From: Albula goreensis
Taxonomy: Eukaryota > Chordata > Actinopteri > Albuliformes > Albulidae
Assembly: GCA_022829145.1 (NCBI GenBank)
Contig: CM040756.1
Location: 4,079,023-4,143,022 of the forward strand
Reading direction: 5' to 3'
DNA length: 64,000 nucleotides
The notes under the pieces were generated by a model. That model did not search any database, was not told the DNA's origin, and worked only from the letters and a program-made list of their open reading frames with translations. Each line of letters opens with the position of its first letter. Within the stretch, counting starts at the first letter, position 1. Positions 24,201-32,100 of the stretch are shown piece by piece. The position numbers and the translations under genes are program-made.

Positions 24201-24941
24201 TATGAGATTCATGCCATACTGCAACTGGATGCCAATAAAGTCTGTCCAGAGTTCTCGTTTCAGACACATGTGCTCTTGACAAAGGCGTAATTAGGACAAA
24301 GACTTGGAATGCTGTTTGTCATTGAATGGTTCCATACCTTCTACTCTTCTTCCTCATTAGGCAACTGATGAAGTCTAAAGCCCCCGCCGCAGCCGCGGCA
24401 GAGGCGAACAAGAAGACAGGAATGGCTTTGTTCGCCCCCAAACCCCCCACCCCGAAAATGCTCCGCGCCTTTGGACGGTTCAACAAAGCGGCTTTCATTG
24501 AGAAACTCAAGGTACCTGCCCAACTTTATTATTCAATGCAGAACCTCAAACAGGCTGACTGTCAGATTATGTGAAACAATAGGTCTTATGTACAATTAAT
24601 CAACAAGCAGGAGCTAGCAAAGTTGAGTAGAGCTAAGGGCTTGCTGTAAGAGTACAAAGCTAGTTCTCTTGGCTGGGGACCTTGGTCTTTAGCTTACTGG
24701 GATAGCTGTATGTCTTGCTGAGCAAACCACACAGATAAAAGTCATTTTTAAACTGCTATTTTGGATTTTCTTTTCATGTTAGGAATGGGATTGTTTTTCC
24801 CTGTGCCATGTACTTGTATGCTGAATTTAGGCGGGAGTCATATGAGAGCTGTTTATGTGTTCTTGCTTTTCCCCTGATATGTCACATGACCTAGCCCATT
24901 TCTCTCTCTTTCAGCTGGCGTCAAGTGGAGACAAGCAATAA
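10019..24941 (+). CDS. cngb3: Cyclic nucleotide-gated channel subunit beta-3-like, copy A (18 exons, with a frameshift in exon 5)
   Basis: This is the modulatory subunit of the cone cGMP-gated cation channel. Exons 1-3 encode a Pro/Ala- and Lys/Glu-rich N-terminus. Exon 4 carries [16 protein letters not shown], the CNGB3 N-terminal calmodulin-site region; CNGB1 differs here. Exon 6 encodes S1-S2, exons 8-9 S3-S4, exon 10 S5, exon 11 the pore (TIGGLPEP) and S6, exons 12-13 the C-linker, and exons 14-16 the cyclic-nucleotide-binding domain with FGEI and NRRTAN. The spliced length is about 779 residues once the exon 5 reading-frame break is allowed for, close to the roughly 809 of human CNGB3; the C-terminal tail is shorter. 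The start codon opens a phase-0 first exon matched by copy B. An alternative pore exon lies at 18937-19078. Identity is well supported by synteny with CPNE3. Whether the gene is intact is uncertain because exon 5 is frameshifted. Confidence 0.9.
11475..11535 (+). CDS. cngb3: CNGB3 copy A exon 2
   Basis: Encodes the charged segment [20 protein letters not shown]. The 61-nt exon is bounded by ccccag and gtaagc and matches copy B exon 2 in phase and composition. Confidence 0.75.
12611..12710 (+). CDS. cngb3: CNGB3 copy A exon 3
   Basis: Pro/Ala-rich then [20 protein letters not shown]. It is 100 nt, with acceptor tgtgcag and donor gtgaga. The tail EEKPxDPAN is shared with copy B exon 3. Confidence 0.75.
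14638..14798 (+). CDS. cngb3: CNGB3 copy A exon 4
   Basis: 161 nt encoding [20 protein letters not shown] followed by [16 protein letters not shown] and SSPEPSPPV. Human CNGB3 has the same arrangement (a Tyr-Ala-Asp-Ala segment, then VKRMRQRTALYKKK, then SSPEASP). This is the best short argument for CNGB3 over CNGB1. Confidence 0.9.
14806..15352. repeat. Large CA/TCAC microsatellite with higher-order repeats
   Basis: About 550 bp of CACACA/CTCACA begins directly after the donor of exon 4. A block containing CAGTCTCACACTCACACACT then CACTAACACACACACATGCT recurs at about 15075, 15148 and 15240, so there is a higher-order period of roughly 73-92 bp. Thr-His open frames here are repeat artefacts. 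Confidence 0.9.
15473..15800 (+). CDS. cngb3: CNGB3 copy A exon 5 (contains a reading-frame break)
   Basis: Begins [20 protein letters not shown], then a Lys/Glu coiled-coil-like stretch, and ends [20 protein letters not shown]...DPYT. The entry frame reaches TGA at 15622. The exit frame is open only from 15614. The exon is 328 nt, not a multiple of three, whereas copy B exon 5 is 285 nt and in frame. The break lies among A5 (15604-15608) and A7 (15613-15619) runs. Two missing A residues would restore a regular KKDE repeat, so an assembly error is plausible. Confidence 0.8.
16142..16186 (+). pseudogene. Broken duplicate of the start of exon 6
   Basis: After an acceptor-like tttcag, about 45 bp match the first bases of exon 6 (TATATCTCCTGG.TCAGC.TGG, CACCCTTGCCTTCAA). 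The match has a 2-base deletion near its start and no downstream donor, and is followed by a pyrimidine tract like the one before the true exon. It lies 130 bp upstream of the real exon and cannot be used in frame. Confidence 0.7.
16272..16480 (+). CDS. cngb3: CNGB3 copy A exon 6 (S1-S2)
   Basis: 209 nt encoding [20 protein letters not shown] (S1), [13 protein letters not shown]2, then [12 protein letters not shown]. The FPY.TA and PRLQFV.GGD motifs are conserved in CNG channels. The first 118 nt are identical to copy B, and the rest is clearly diverged. Confidence 0.92.
16530..16715. repeat. Tandem duplication, about 95-bp unit
   Basis: Two near-identical head-to-tail copies of a block starting ATGTAGTCAAGCATGTTGAC and ending GCTTCTGGGTGTGTGTGTGC, in intron 6 of copy A. 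Confidence 0.85.
16738..16830 (+). mobile_element. Possible tRNA-derived SINE head
   Basis: GTGTAGTGGTGAGACATCTG resembles a Pol III A box region, and GGGCTCAATC about 40 bp later resembles a B box. GTGCTGCCGTCAT then follows, a common start of fish SINE bodies. No full element is delimited. Confidence 0.35.
17265..17315 (+). CDS. cngb3: CNGB3 copy A exon 7
   Basis: 17 codons, [17 protein letters not shown], in phase 0 at both ends. This is the S2-S3 linker. Copy B has [17 protein letters not shown]. Confidence 0.88.
17428..17514 (+). CDS. cngb3: CNGB3 copy A exon 8 (S3 and start of S4)
   Basis: 29 codons beginning [18 protein letters not shown] and ending [13 protein letters not shown] is the conserved S3 motif, and the Arg/Lys residues begin S4. 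Clearly diverged from copy B, which has [10 protein letters not shown] here. Confidence 0.9.
17593..17825. repeat. Minisatellite, about 14-15-bp unit
   Basis: About 15 imperfect copies of AAGATACTGGTCTT, with variants AAGGTACTGGT. It is in intron 8 of copy A and has no spacers, so it is not a CRISPR-like array. Confidence 0.9.
18037..18101 (+). CDS. cngb3: CNGB3 copy A exon 9 (S4)
   Basis: [20 protein letters not shown] then WR, ending two bases into the Arg codon (AG|gtaagg). FFEF..LES...KAY is strongly conserved among CNG subunits. Confidence 0.92.
18395..18517 (+). CDS. cngb3: CNGB3 copy A exon 10 (S5 and turret)
   Basis: [20 protein letters not shown] is S5, followed by [20 protein letters not shown]. 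The turret has WVYSGKGN where copy B and human CNGB3 have WVYDG-GD/EG-, so an acidic residue near the outer pore is lost here. It ends GC|gtatgt with two bases of a codon, and fits either downstream pore exon. Confidence 0.92.
18937..19078 (+). CDS. cngb3: CNGB3 copy A alternative pore exon 11a
   Basis: A second, complete pore/S6 exon lies upstream of the usual one. It has acceptor tgttttag, donor CAG|gtacac, 142 nt, and the same phases as exon 11b. It is fully open: [20 protein letters not shown], then [20 protein letters not shown], then LSTILGQ. Ungapped alignment to exon 11b gives 20 of 47 identical residues. In the filter, MIAELPTP replaces TIGGLPEP, which puts Glu where CNGA subunits have their pore Glu (TIGETPPP). 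Including both exons would shift the frame, so they could only be used alternatively. It may be an alternative exon, or an older native exon now bypassed. Confidence 0.72.
19103..19131. repeat. Poly-T tract
   Basis: A run of about 27 T lies just after exon 11a. On the opposite strand it could be the A tail of a retroelement, but I see no body attached. Confidence 0.7.
19197..19272. repeat. Imperfect CTATG/CTGTG tandem repeat
   Basis: Repeated GCTATGCTGTGCTATGCTAT words with TAAGC variants, in the intron between exons 11a and 11b. Confidence 0.7.
20272..20625. repeat. Minisatellite rich in GGGGCAGGTGTAGGTGTG (copy A)
   Basis: Imperfect 20-45-bp units of GGCAGGTGCAGGTGTGTCTT run up to the acceptor of exon 11b. 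The same repeat occupies the matching place in copy B (34660-35055). The last units and the acceptor are nearly identical between the genes. Confidence 0.9.
20655..20796 (+). CDS. cngb3: CNGB3 copy A pore exon 11b (pore helix, filter, S6)
   Basis: 142 nt encoding [20 protein letters not shown] then [20 protein letters not shown] and FSSLIGQ. This is the canonical CNGB pore. It differs from copy B exon 11 at a single silent position (141 of 142 nt identical). Identity stops just past the donor: gtagga here, gtacaa in copy B. Confidence 0.93.
21160..21319 (+). CDS. cngb3: CNGB3 copy A exon 12 (C-linker)
   Basis: [20 protein letters not shown], then [20 protein letters not shown] and KML. This is the C-linker A'-C' helices, which couple nucleotide binding to the gate. 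160 nt, ending G|gtaagg. Confidence 0.93.
21603..21700 (+). CDS. cngb3: CNGB3 copy A exon 13 (C-linker)
   Basis: [20 protein letters not shown] then [13 protein letters not shown]. 98 nt, phase 0 at the end. Copy B is almost the same. Confidence 0.92.
22517..22600 (+). CDS. cngb3: CNGB3 copy A exon 14 (start of nucleotide-binding domain)
   Basis: [20 protein letters not shown] then PGDFVCKK, 28 codons. Only two bases differ from copy B, both silent. Confidence 0.93.
22990..23108 (+). CDS. cngb3: CNGB3 copy A exon 15 (nucleotide-binding domain)
   Basis: [20 protein letters not shown] then [19 protein letters not shown]. This is the beta-roll leading into the phosphate-binding cassette (FGEI). 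119 nt and in frame, unlike copy B, which is one base shorter at the G run. Confidence 0.93.
23488..23640 (+). CDS. cngb3: CNGB3 copy A exon 16 (cGMP-binding core)
   Basis: [20 protein letters not shown] then [20 protein letters not shown]. The NRRTAN stretch holds the Arg that binds the cyclic phosphate and the Thr linked to cGMP preference. [10 protein letters not shown] is two residues longer than the human LLAAGGGN loop. Confidence 0.93.
23690..23815 (+). mobile_element. SINE-type 3' tail
   Basis: TTGGGCCCCTGAGCAAGGCC, then CAACTGTAAGTTGCTTTGGG, then TAAAAGCATCAGCTATATGA. This is the widespread teleost SINE/LINE 3' tail (CGCTTTGGATAAAAGCGTCTGCTAAATGA in other copies). The element is truncated at its 5' end. 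Confidence 0.65.
24361..24511 (+). CDS. cngb3: CNGB3 copy A exon 17
   Basis: [50 protein letters not shown]. The PPTPKML motif corresponds to the ETPKLF region after the binding domain of CNGB3. 151 nt, phase 0 at the end. Confidence 0.88.
24915..24941 (+). CDS. cngb3: CNGB3 copy A exon 18 (terminal)
   Basis: LASSGDKQ and stop TAA, after a strong ctctctctttcag acceptor. The C-terminus is much shorter than the long acidic tail of human CNGB3. Confidence 0.75.
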   Translation: MASSGDKQ

Positions 24942-25583
24942 GTGAAATGCCGCTTCACACCTCTTTTTTTATCGGGGAGATCTTTTTATTTACTTTTTCT
25001 ATAAAATAAACAACAGAGAACTTGCTTGCACTTTACCAACCAGCTTACCAGATGTACTGTATAGTAACATGTTGAAGAAAATGTGATAGCGCTACAATTA
25101 TAAGTTGGTGAATTATTGAAGAACCCAAAAAGTCATCCCTTTGTATATGTGCAAGGATGATCCTAACTGAAACAGGTTCTTTGCATTTATAAATTATTCT
25201 TTCTGTTCCTATGTATTTTTGAAATTTCTCAATGTAATATTTGTATTATATGGACAAAAACTGATGTTATGCTGAGATGTCTGTAATAAGCTATTTTGTT
25301 TGATAAAATTTCTGCACTTTAGACTGCAGTTACTTTTCACAGGTCCTGTGAGTTGCAAATGATAGTTTTTGTTAAGAATTTTTTTTTTGTATTTGTCAAG
25401 ATCGACAGGCCTCCTGGCCAACCAGAAAACATCCTGTACTGTGCTATGGTCTACAGTGCCTGTTGATGTGCGATATTGCCAGCTTTGTGCATGAGCAGGA
25501 CAATTATGAGTTATTTAGCTAATACTTTTGCACTGGTTGTTGTTATATGTATAAATACGTTTGCTTGTTTTGAAACGATACAA

Positions 25584-25589
25584 AATAAA
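25584..25589 (+). other. Candidate polyadenylation signal, copy A
   Basis: AATAAA about 640 bp after the stop codon. A second AATAAA lies only 64 bp after the stop, at 25005. Confidence 0.45.
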
Positions 25590-26305
25590 ATGAAGGAAAT
25601 ATAAATATTAATGGAAGTACAGTATATTATGTAGATCACACTTAACTAAAAAGGCTGAGTCCGTTTTTTGTTTCACTTCTGAATCAAAACAAGGTTTTGC
25701 ATCTATTTGTGTGAAAGCCTCTAAAACTCACACATGGAAGTCTGGTCTGAAGCAGTATTTGTTTTTTCTTATTAGTTTTTCCCTTCCCTGAAGGTTTATA
25801 CTTGAAAATGACCTTGAATCATTTTGAAACCAAATCTGACAAAGACTACAGTTCTGTATTTTCTTTTACTTTTCATTTTTATGTTTTTACTTCTCATTTT
25901 TATGTTTTTCGATTTTTGACACATAATGTTTCCGCATATTTTCTTTCGAAAATTGAAATAAACAAAGGCTTTCAGTTTGCCAAACATAATGAACATCACA
26001 GCATCACATCTTAGTCAGGCAATTCAGATGGAAAATTATGCAAATTTTCATAATTATTTTTTCCATGCCTTGCCAATATAATTTCAAAGCCACTAAAGCA
26101 AGTGCAATATGAAATATGTATTATTTATAATGCCACCCTACAAAAACGTTAAGTTTATAACAGGGCCGTGTTAAAACTGCATAAAAATGACACACACACA
26201 GGATACAATGAGCTTCACACAAAGCTGTTCCTTATTGGCTGCAGTGTGTCCTGATGGGGCCCCTTTTGGCCAATAGGGAAGAGATCCCTGTGGGAATTAA
26301 TGAGA

Positions 26306-26328
26306 CTAAAGGTAATTAATTGCATCAG
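26306..26328 (+). promoter_or_regulatory. Upstream block shared by both CNGB3 copies (copy B)
   Basis: CTAAAGGTAATTAATTGCAT plus CAG lies about 110 bp before the start codon. It aligns with 9864-9885 of copy A around the TAATTG.ATCAG core. Homeodomain-type binding is inferred from the TAATT core. Confidence 0.4.
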
Positions 26329-26436
26329 GGCTGTTTGTCAGGATCCTGAGGACAGTCGCCTGACAGGAGCCGCGGGCTAAACGCGGGATAAACCCACATC
26401 CTCCCGCGGTGCGGACACCGCCGACGTTCGTCAGCC

Positions 26437-26556
26437 ATGTTCAGCAAGCTGTGGAGCCTCTTCAGACCCCCGGTGGCCCCTGACCCGGCCCCGGCCCCAG
26501 CCCCCACACCGGCCCCTGCTCCTGCAGCACCAGCCCCTGCACCTGCTCCAGCACAG
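26437..26556 (+). CDS. cngb3: CNGB3 copy B exon 1
   Basis: [20 protein letters not shown] then Pro-Ala repeats, 40 codons, ending CAG|gtaaga in phase 0. It parallels copy A exon 1 with a shorter repeat. Confidence 0.78.
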
Positions 26557-28071
26557 GTAAGAGCGAACCTGCAGGCCTCCAGCACAGACATCTGGCTGTA
26601 ACTAGAATCACTAAGTCAGTGATGTAAACTCTTGCTGCGACAGGGCTCCTATCTCTTTCTGTCTAACACCTTGGCATAGTTAACGCAGTTCAGTAAAGTG
26701 GTCATGTAGCAGAAGTGACACACCATGGTCCAGCTAATGATTTTTGGTTCCTGGAACAGTACCAGATTGTTAAAATTCGTAAATTTGCCCAGTTCCCTCG
26801 CACAATTGTTGCCTGAAGTGTTTTTTTTTCTGTGGAACTCATTTGAAAAGTTGAAATGTTCTCGGACTGTTTGGGGAAACAGTATCTCACAGCGAAATAG
26901 TAATCTAACTCCAGTCTTCTCCTGTGTTCTCAACACATTAAAACATGTGGTAATGTACATTCTATTAAGGGGGCGTTGCTTTTCTAACTATTTCTGTGAA
27001 GTTCTGTGTCACTCTATTCTGTAGTTTTATGAGTGTTTCTTTAAAGGAAATCATGAAGTATTATATGCTCAAAGAAAGAGCTTAAGAGGGCTGACTTGGT
27101 GGGATTCATATGAAAGACGTAACTGAGAGAATCTGCCTTACAGAAATTATGCAAAATTATTCAAAACAATATGCAGAATTATGAGGCGGATCAATGCATT
27201 GTGCGACAGTACACACTCCTTTGAGTCACACTCAATGATTCACTATATATCCCAGAATCTTAGTTTCACATTTTGGTGCTTCAATTCAGTGCTCATATCC
27301 CTTAATAAAAATGTGATTAATTTCCAGTTTTGTCCATTAGTGTGAATACTCAGCCAGAGCAAACTAAACTTTTATCTCTGCAGGAAGAGAAGCCGGCTGA
27401 AAAAGAAGAACCAAAGAAAGAAGATGAGGCAAAGCCTGCTGGTATGTGAAGATCCATAACAGTTCCCAAAAATGTTTTTTTAAATATGTGCAAACTAACA
27501 CTAACTTGAGTTAATGTAACCTAATGTTCCTTTCATTTCACATGACCAGTAGACACGAGACTGCCATTAAAGAGCCAGCAACATCTCTGGTTTTTGTTGA
27601 AACCTTGAAACTCGCAGCCAGTTCAGACCCAGACAACTAGGAGTGCTGAGTTAACTGTGTATCCAACCTTTTTTAAAGAGTCGGTCAGTTTGGCTGAGTT
27701 AACCAGCACCATACAACTCCTACAGAGAGAGAATTCAGTCTCCAAACCTGCAAGGACTCCTCTCAGCTATAATAATCACCAATATCATATCAGTAATGTT
27801 GAAACGGGGCTTGGCCCACAGTGGAGGTTAATTAGGAAGGTCTGTGCTGCGCATCTGTGAGTAACGCTTGTGTGGCGTGGGGATTGTGGGTAATTTGAGC
27901 TGACGAGGTCACAGATCCATCTGGCCTCGGTCTGTCGCAATGGTAACTGCAAGCTCCTGTGTGTGTTATCCAATCGCAACTTCTGTAGCATAGCTCTTTG
28001 TATGGCAGTATTTATATATTAGGCTACCCAGGCAACACACTCAGCACGTCCCCCTCCCCCACGTATACATA

Positions 28072-28111
<40 letters not shown>

Positions 28112-29074
28112 CACACACACAAACAAACTTGCTAATGCGCATGAACACACGGACACACACAAACATCGAACACAATCATGCTCACACACACACCCGCTCA
28201 CACATCCCACCCCCATCAGCCTTCAGTCCAGAAATAAACATTCGGAGTCTGGATTACCCATTTTAGCCTGTCTAAATGGGGAAAGCAAACAAAGGCCTGT
28301 GAAGTTCAGGTACACGTACCAACTCTTTAACCTCGACAAAGAATCAGTCATGGTTAGTGTTCCCCACCCCATATTTTCCCTAGCAAAACCCACCTTCTTG
28401 AAGACATACCTCAGAGCTTTATATGGTCATTCTTCCTAAAATGTTATTCACTGGTGTTGTACTTGTTGTTCCTGTTATCATTTTAATTATCATTTGAATC
28501 AGTGAGAGTTATGTCAGTATGTCAGCCATCTCCACTCTCCTGCCTACCCGTTGCCACCCTGGGTTGTCACCCTGCGCCAGCCAGAAGCAGATGGGCTCCC
28601 CCTCTGAGCCAGGTTCTGCTCAAGGTTTCTTCCTGTTTGTCAGGGAGTTTTTCTTCCACTGTTGCCTTGGCACTAATCAAATAAAATTTAATTGAATTGA
28701 ATGTTACTGATGCTACATTGTGTTTTGCCGTGTATGTACAGAGCCTGCCCAGGCCCCGGACCCAGCCCCAGCCCCAGCCCCAGCCCCAGCCCCGGCCCCG
28801 GCCCCCCAGGCTCCAGCGCCTGGACCCCCAAAACCAGAGGAGAAACCGGCCGACCCCGCCAACCAACAGCCCGGCGCTGAGGGGTAAGACAGCCTCATGA
28901 GACTGTGTGAGGCATTGTAACAGAGGGGCAATAAAGAGAATGTGTGGGTGTGTGTGTATGATGTTTGGTATGTTTCTGTGAGTGTGTGTGTGTGTGATGT
29001 TTCTGCGTTTGTGTGTGTATGATGTTTGGTATGTTTCTGTGTGTGTTGTGTGTGTGTGTATGATGTTTGGTATG

Positions 29075-29111
<37 letters not shown>

Positions 29112-32100
29112 GTCGAGGGTAGTGGTGCAGTAGTGTAATTTCTTCTTAAAAGGTTTGAAATTTTAAGTCCAAGTTATTGATCTTGGCTCAGGGAATGGCA
29201 GAGACAGTCATTTTAGTGATTCGGCCCATCTGCTGTTTTCTACACTGCAGAGAGGGCTGCAGCTTCTCCAAAAAGCCCGGATACAATATTTACCTTTGCA
29301 ATAATACCACGCAGCAGCCTCCTCCCTTTGCTTTGAGCCGCACCTGTTCTCTCTGTCAGCACAGCTCTGGTTCACAGTCTGGGACTGTAAGGAGCAGATG
29401 AGAGGAGATTACTGGCTTTGCAGTATTTGTGACTTAAGAAGATCGCACACCAGGCAGCCCACGTGAATCAGATGTTCATCTTCTGTTTCATTTTTTGGTT
29501 TATTTTTCATTGCTCTCTGGAATTTATTTCTACATTCCTTAATGTTTCATTCATAATTTACATCGCAAGAATATTTGCAAGTGTGAATTTGGGCCATATA
29601 GTCACAATTTGGTGGTTCTGATGACATGTAATATGCCATTTGCCACTCTCAAAATGGTTGCTACTAACTGCTGCTAGTTACCAGAGTGACCTTTGTGACA
29701 TCACACTAATGTCTATGTGATGAGTCTGCTCTTTGAGATCCACACTATCTTATAGTATTGGTAGGCAGAACCATAACTGTGAATTGTATTTTGCTTGTAC
29801 ACTATCCCTAGCAAATGTTTTACAACACCTACAGGATACTAATAATAACAATATAATAATAACAATAATTATTCGTGTCATTCTCAACATGATGGTGAAG
29901 TAATGGAGCTGGCAATTCACTTCATGCTCCACTGATCTGAAATGGCCAGTGTGCTGTAGTCCCTCCATCTGAACAGGCAGGGAGTCAAGACCAGCAGTAG
30001 TTATCTGATTACCCTGGAGGTGATTAAGAGGCCAGATTGTGAGAGATGGGAGATTAGGGACTAAGCCAGGACAGGGAGGCAACCATCACTGCTCTTTGCT
30101 AAGAGTGGAGCACAGTCTCTAAATCAGCCCTTGGCCCTTTGAAAATACACATCAAAAAATTAACACAGAGTTGTGACATCGTTGGTAACGGAGATAGTTG
30201 TAAAGGTCACACCATCTCATCTGTACAGAGACACAGACTACAATATTCCAGCTATTATTATAATTATTACTAATAATAACTAATAAAAACTGCTTAGTAT
30301 TTTTTTCCATGATGAAACATTATTGTTAATATTTATTATAATTATACGTTAATAGTATGTGGTACATTGTCAGTTTATACTTATTTATACAGTATTTCAT
30401 TGGTCTGAGGGTCAATAGTGAATCCATAGGTGGAAAGATGAATAGCCTTGGTGGTTTATGCTAATTGTTGTGTCATTTCCTGTCCAGCCAGGAAATGGCC
30501 CCTCCCCTTGAATACCATAACCCCTAATTGTTGTGTCATTTCCTTTTCAGACAGGAAGAGGCTCCCCCACCTCCACCTCCAATCGTGATAAACCGCTATT
30601 CAGACGACCAGCTGAGAGATGTCATCAAACGCATGCGGGAAAGGACCGACATTTACAAGGAAAAGGTCATCGACCCCTACGCGTCCTCACCTGAACACAG
30701 CCCGCCCGTCAGTAAGTCTCCATGGTTACCAATATACATCTCACACAGCCAATCATGATCCCAGCAAAAGCGATATTTTTGGAAACACTGGTGAAGGATT
30801 CCCAGTCAGAACCCCATTCAGTCAGAACACTATACTTTGAACACTATACAGAATACTTTGAAATGTTTTTAAATCACAATCACGAAATAACAGCTCTGCA
30901 AATTATATGAAATGTCCAGAAAATTGTTTCTCTCATGACAGGCAGCTGAATAGATTGGGTGAAGTGTTTGCTCAGTGAAAAGTGTAATTGTTTTTTTTTT
31001 GGTCTGGATTTAATTTACATGCAGCCATTTATTTTTGCCAAATACAGCTCCGGTCTACAGAAAGTGTGACTGGATAAAAAAACAGGAGGAGGACAGGATC
31101 AAAAAAGAGGAGGAAGAGAGGAAAAAGCAGGAGGAGGCAGCTAAAAAAGCAGCTGCAAAAAAGGATGAGAAGAAGGACGATAAGAAGAAAGAGGAGAAGA
31201 AGGAGGAGGTGGTGGAGAAGACAGACGACTCCATCTGTCCCACCATCAGCTGCAGCTGCCTGGATGTCCTGCTCAGACCTTTGGAGGACAAAATGGACAC
31301 CTACCTGGATAAGACAGTGGATCCCTTCACAGGTGAGTCACTCTGCATATACCTGCCATACCTGACAGGTACAGTGACCCCAACATGGAGGTGTGTACAA
31401 CCCCTCTGTGCCTGCAGCGACAGGACCTGTTATTCTTAGTCCCTCTCTTCCTTTTTCTGTATCTTGATCACTCTCTATTCCATTATATTCCATTTTCATT
31501 CCAACTCTCCCTCTTTATTTCTTTTTCTCTCTGTCTCTTTCTTTCTCCATTTCTCTGCCATTTATTGTTTCTTTCCCCTCTCTCTCTCTGTCTCTCTCTC
31601 TCATTCTCTTCAATCTGTCTGTCTTCCTCTGTCTGTCTGCGCAGACCGCAGGTATATCTCCTGGCTCAGCGTGGTCACCCTGGCCTTCAACTACAACGCC
31701 TGGCTGATTCCTGCCCGGATGTCCTTTCCCTACCATACCGCCTACAGCATCCCCTTCTGGATAGCGTTCGATCTCCTGGCGGACTTAATCTACATCGCCG
31801 ATATGCTCATCTGGCAGCCCCGCCTCCAGTTCGTTAAGGGCGGCGACATCATCGTACGTTCGGGACACCTTCGGGAATTTGAATCTTCGCTCACCTAGCC
31901 CCGCTCATCTTTAGCCTAGCCTAGCCTAGCCTAGCCTTGGCTCCAGACACCCACTGATTGTACTCACCAGAACATTGGTATTGTGTTTTTTTTAGGCGCC
32001 AACTGCTTGATTGGTCCTAAGTTTCTGAGGGTGGATTCGATTGGCTGGGGGGTTTCTGGAGGCATTTAGCCACTTCTGATTGGCGTCCTGCCAACACAAG

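Larger units (their letters stand above)
24942..26436 (+). other. 3' UTR of copy A and spacer to copy B
   Basis: No gene. Candidate polyadenylation signals AATAAA occur at 25005-25010 and 25584-25589, the latter followed by T-rich sequence. The last 150 bp contain the shared upstream block of copy B. The short spacer is what a local tandem duplication would leave. Confidence 0.65.
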
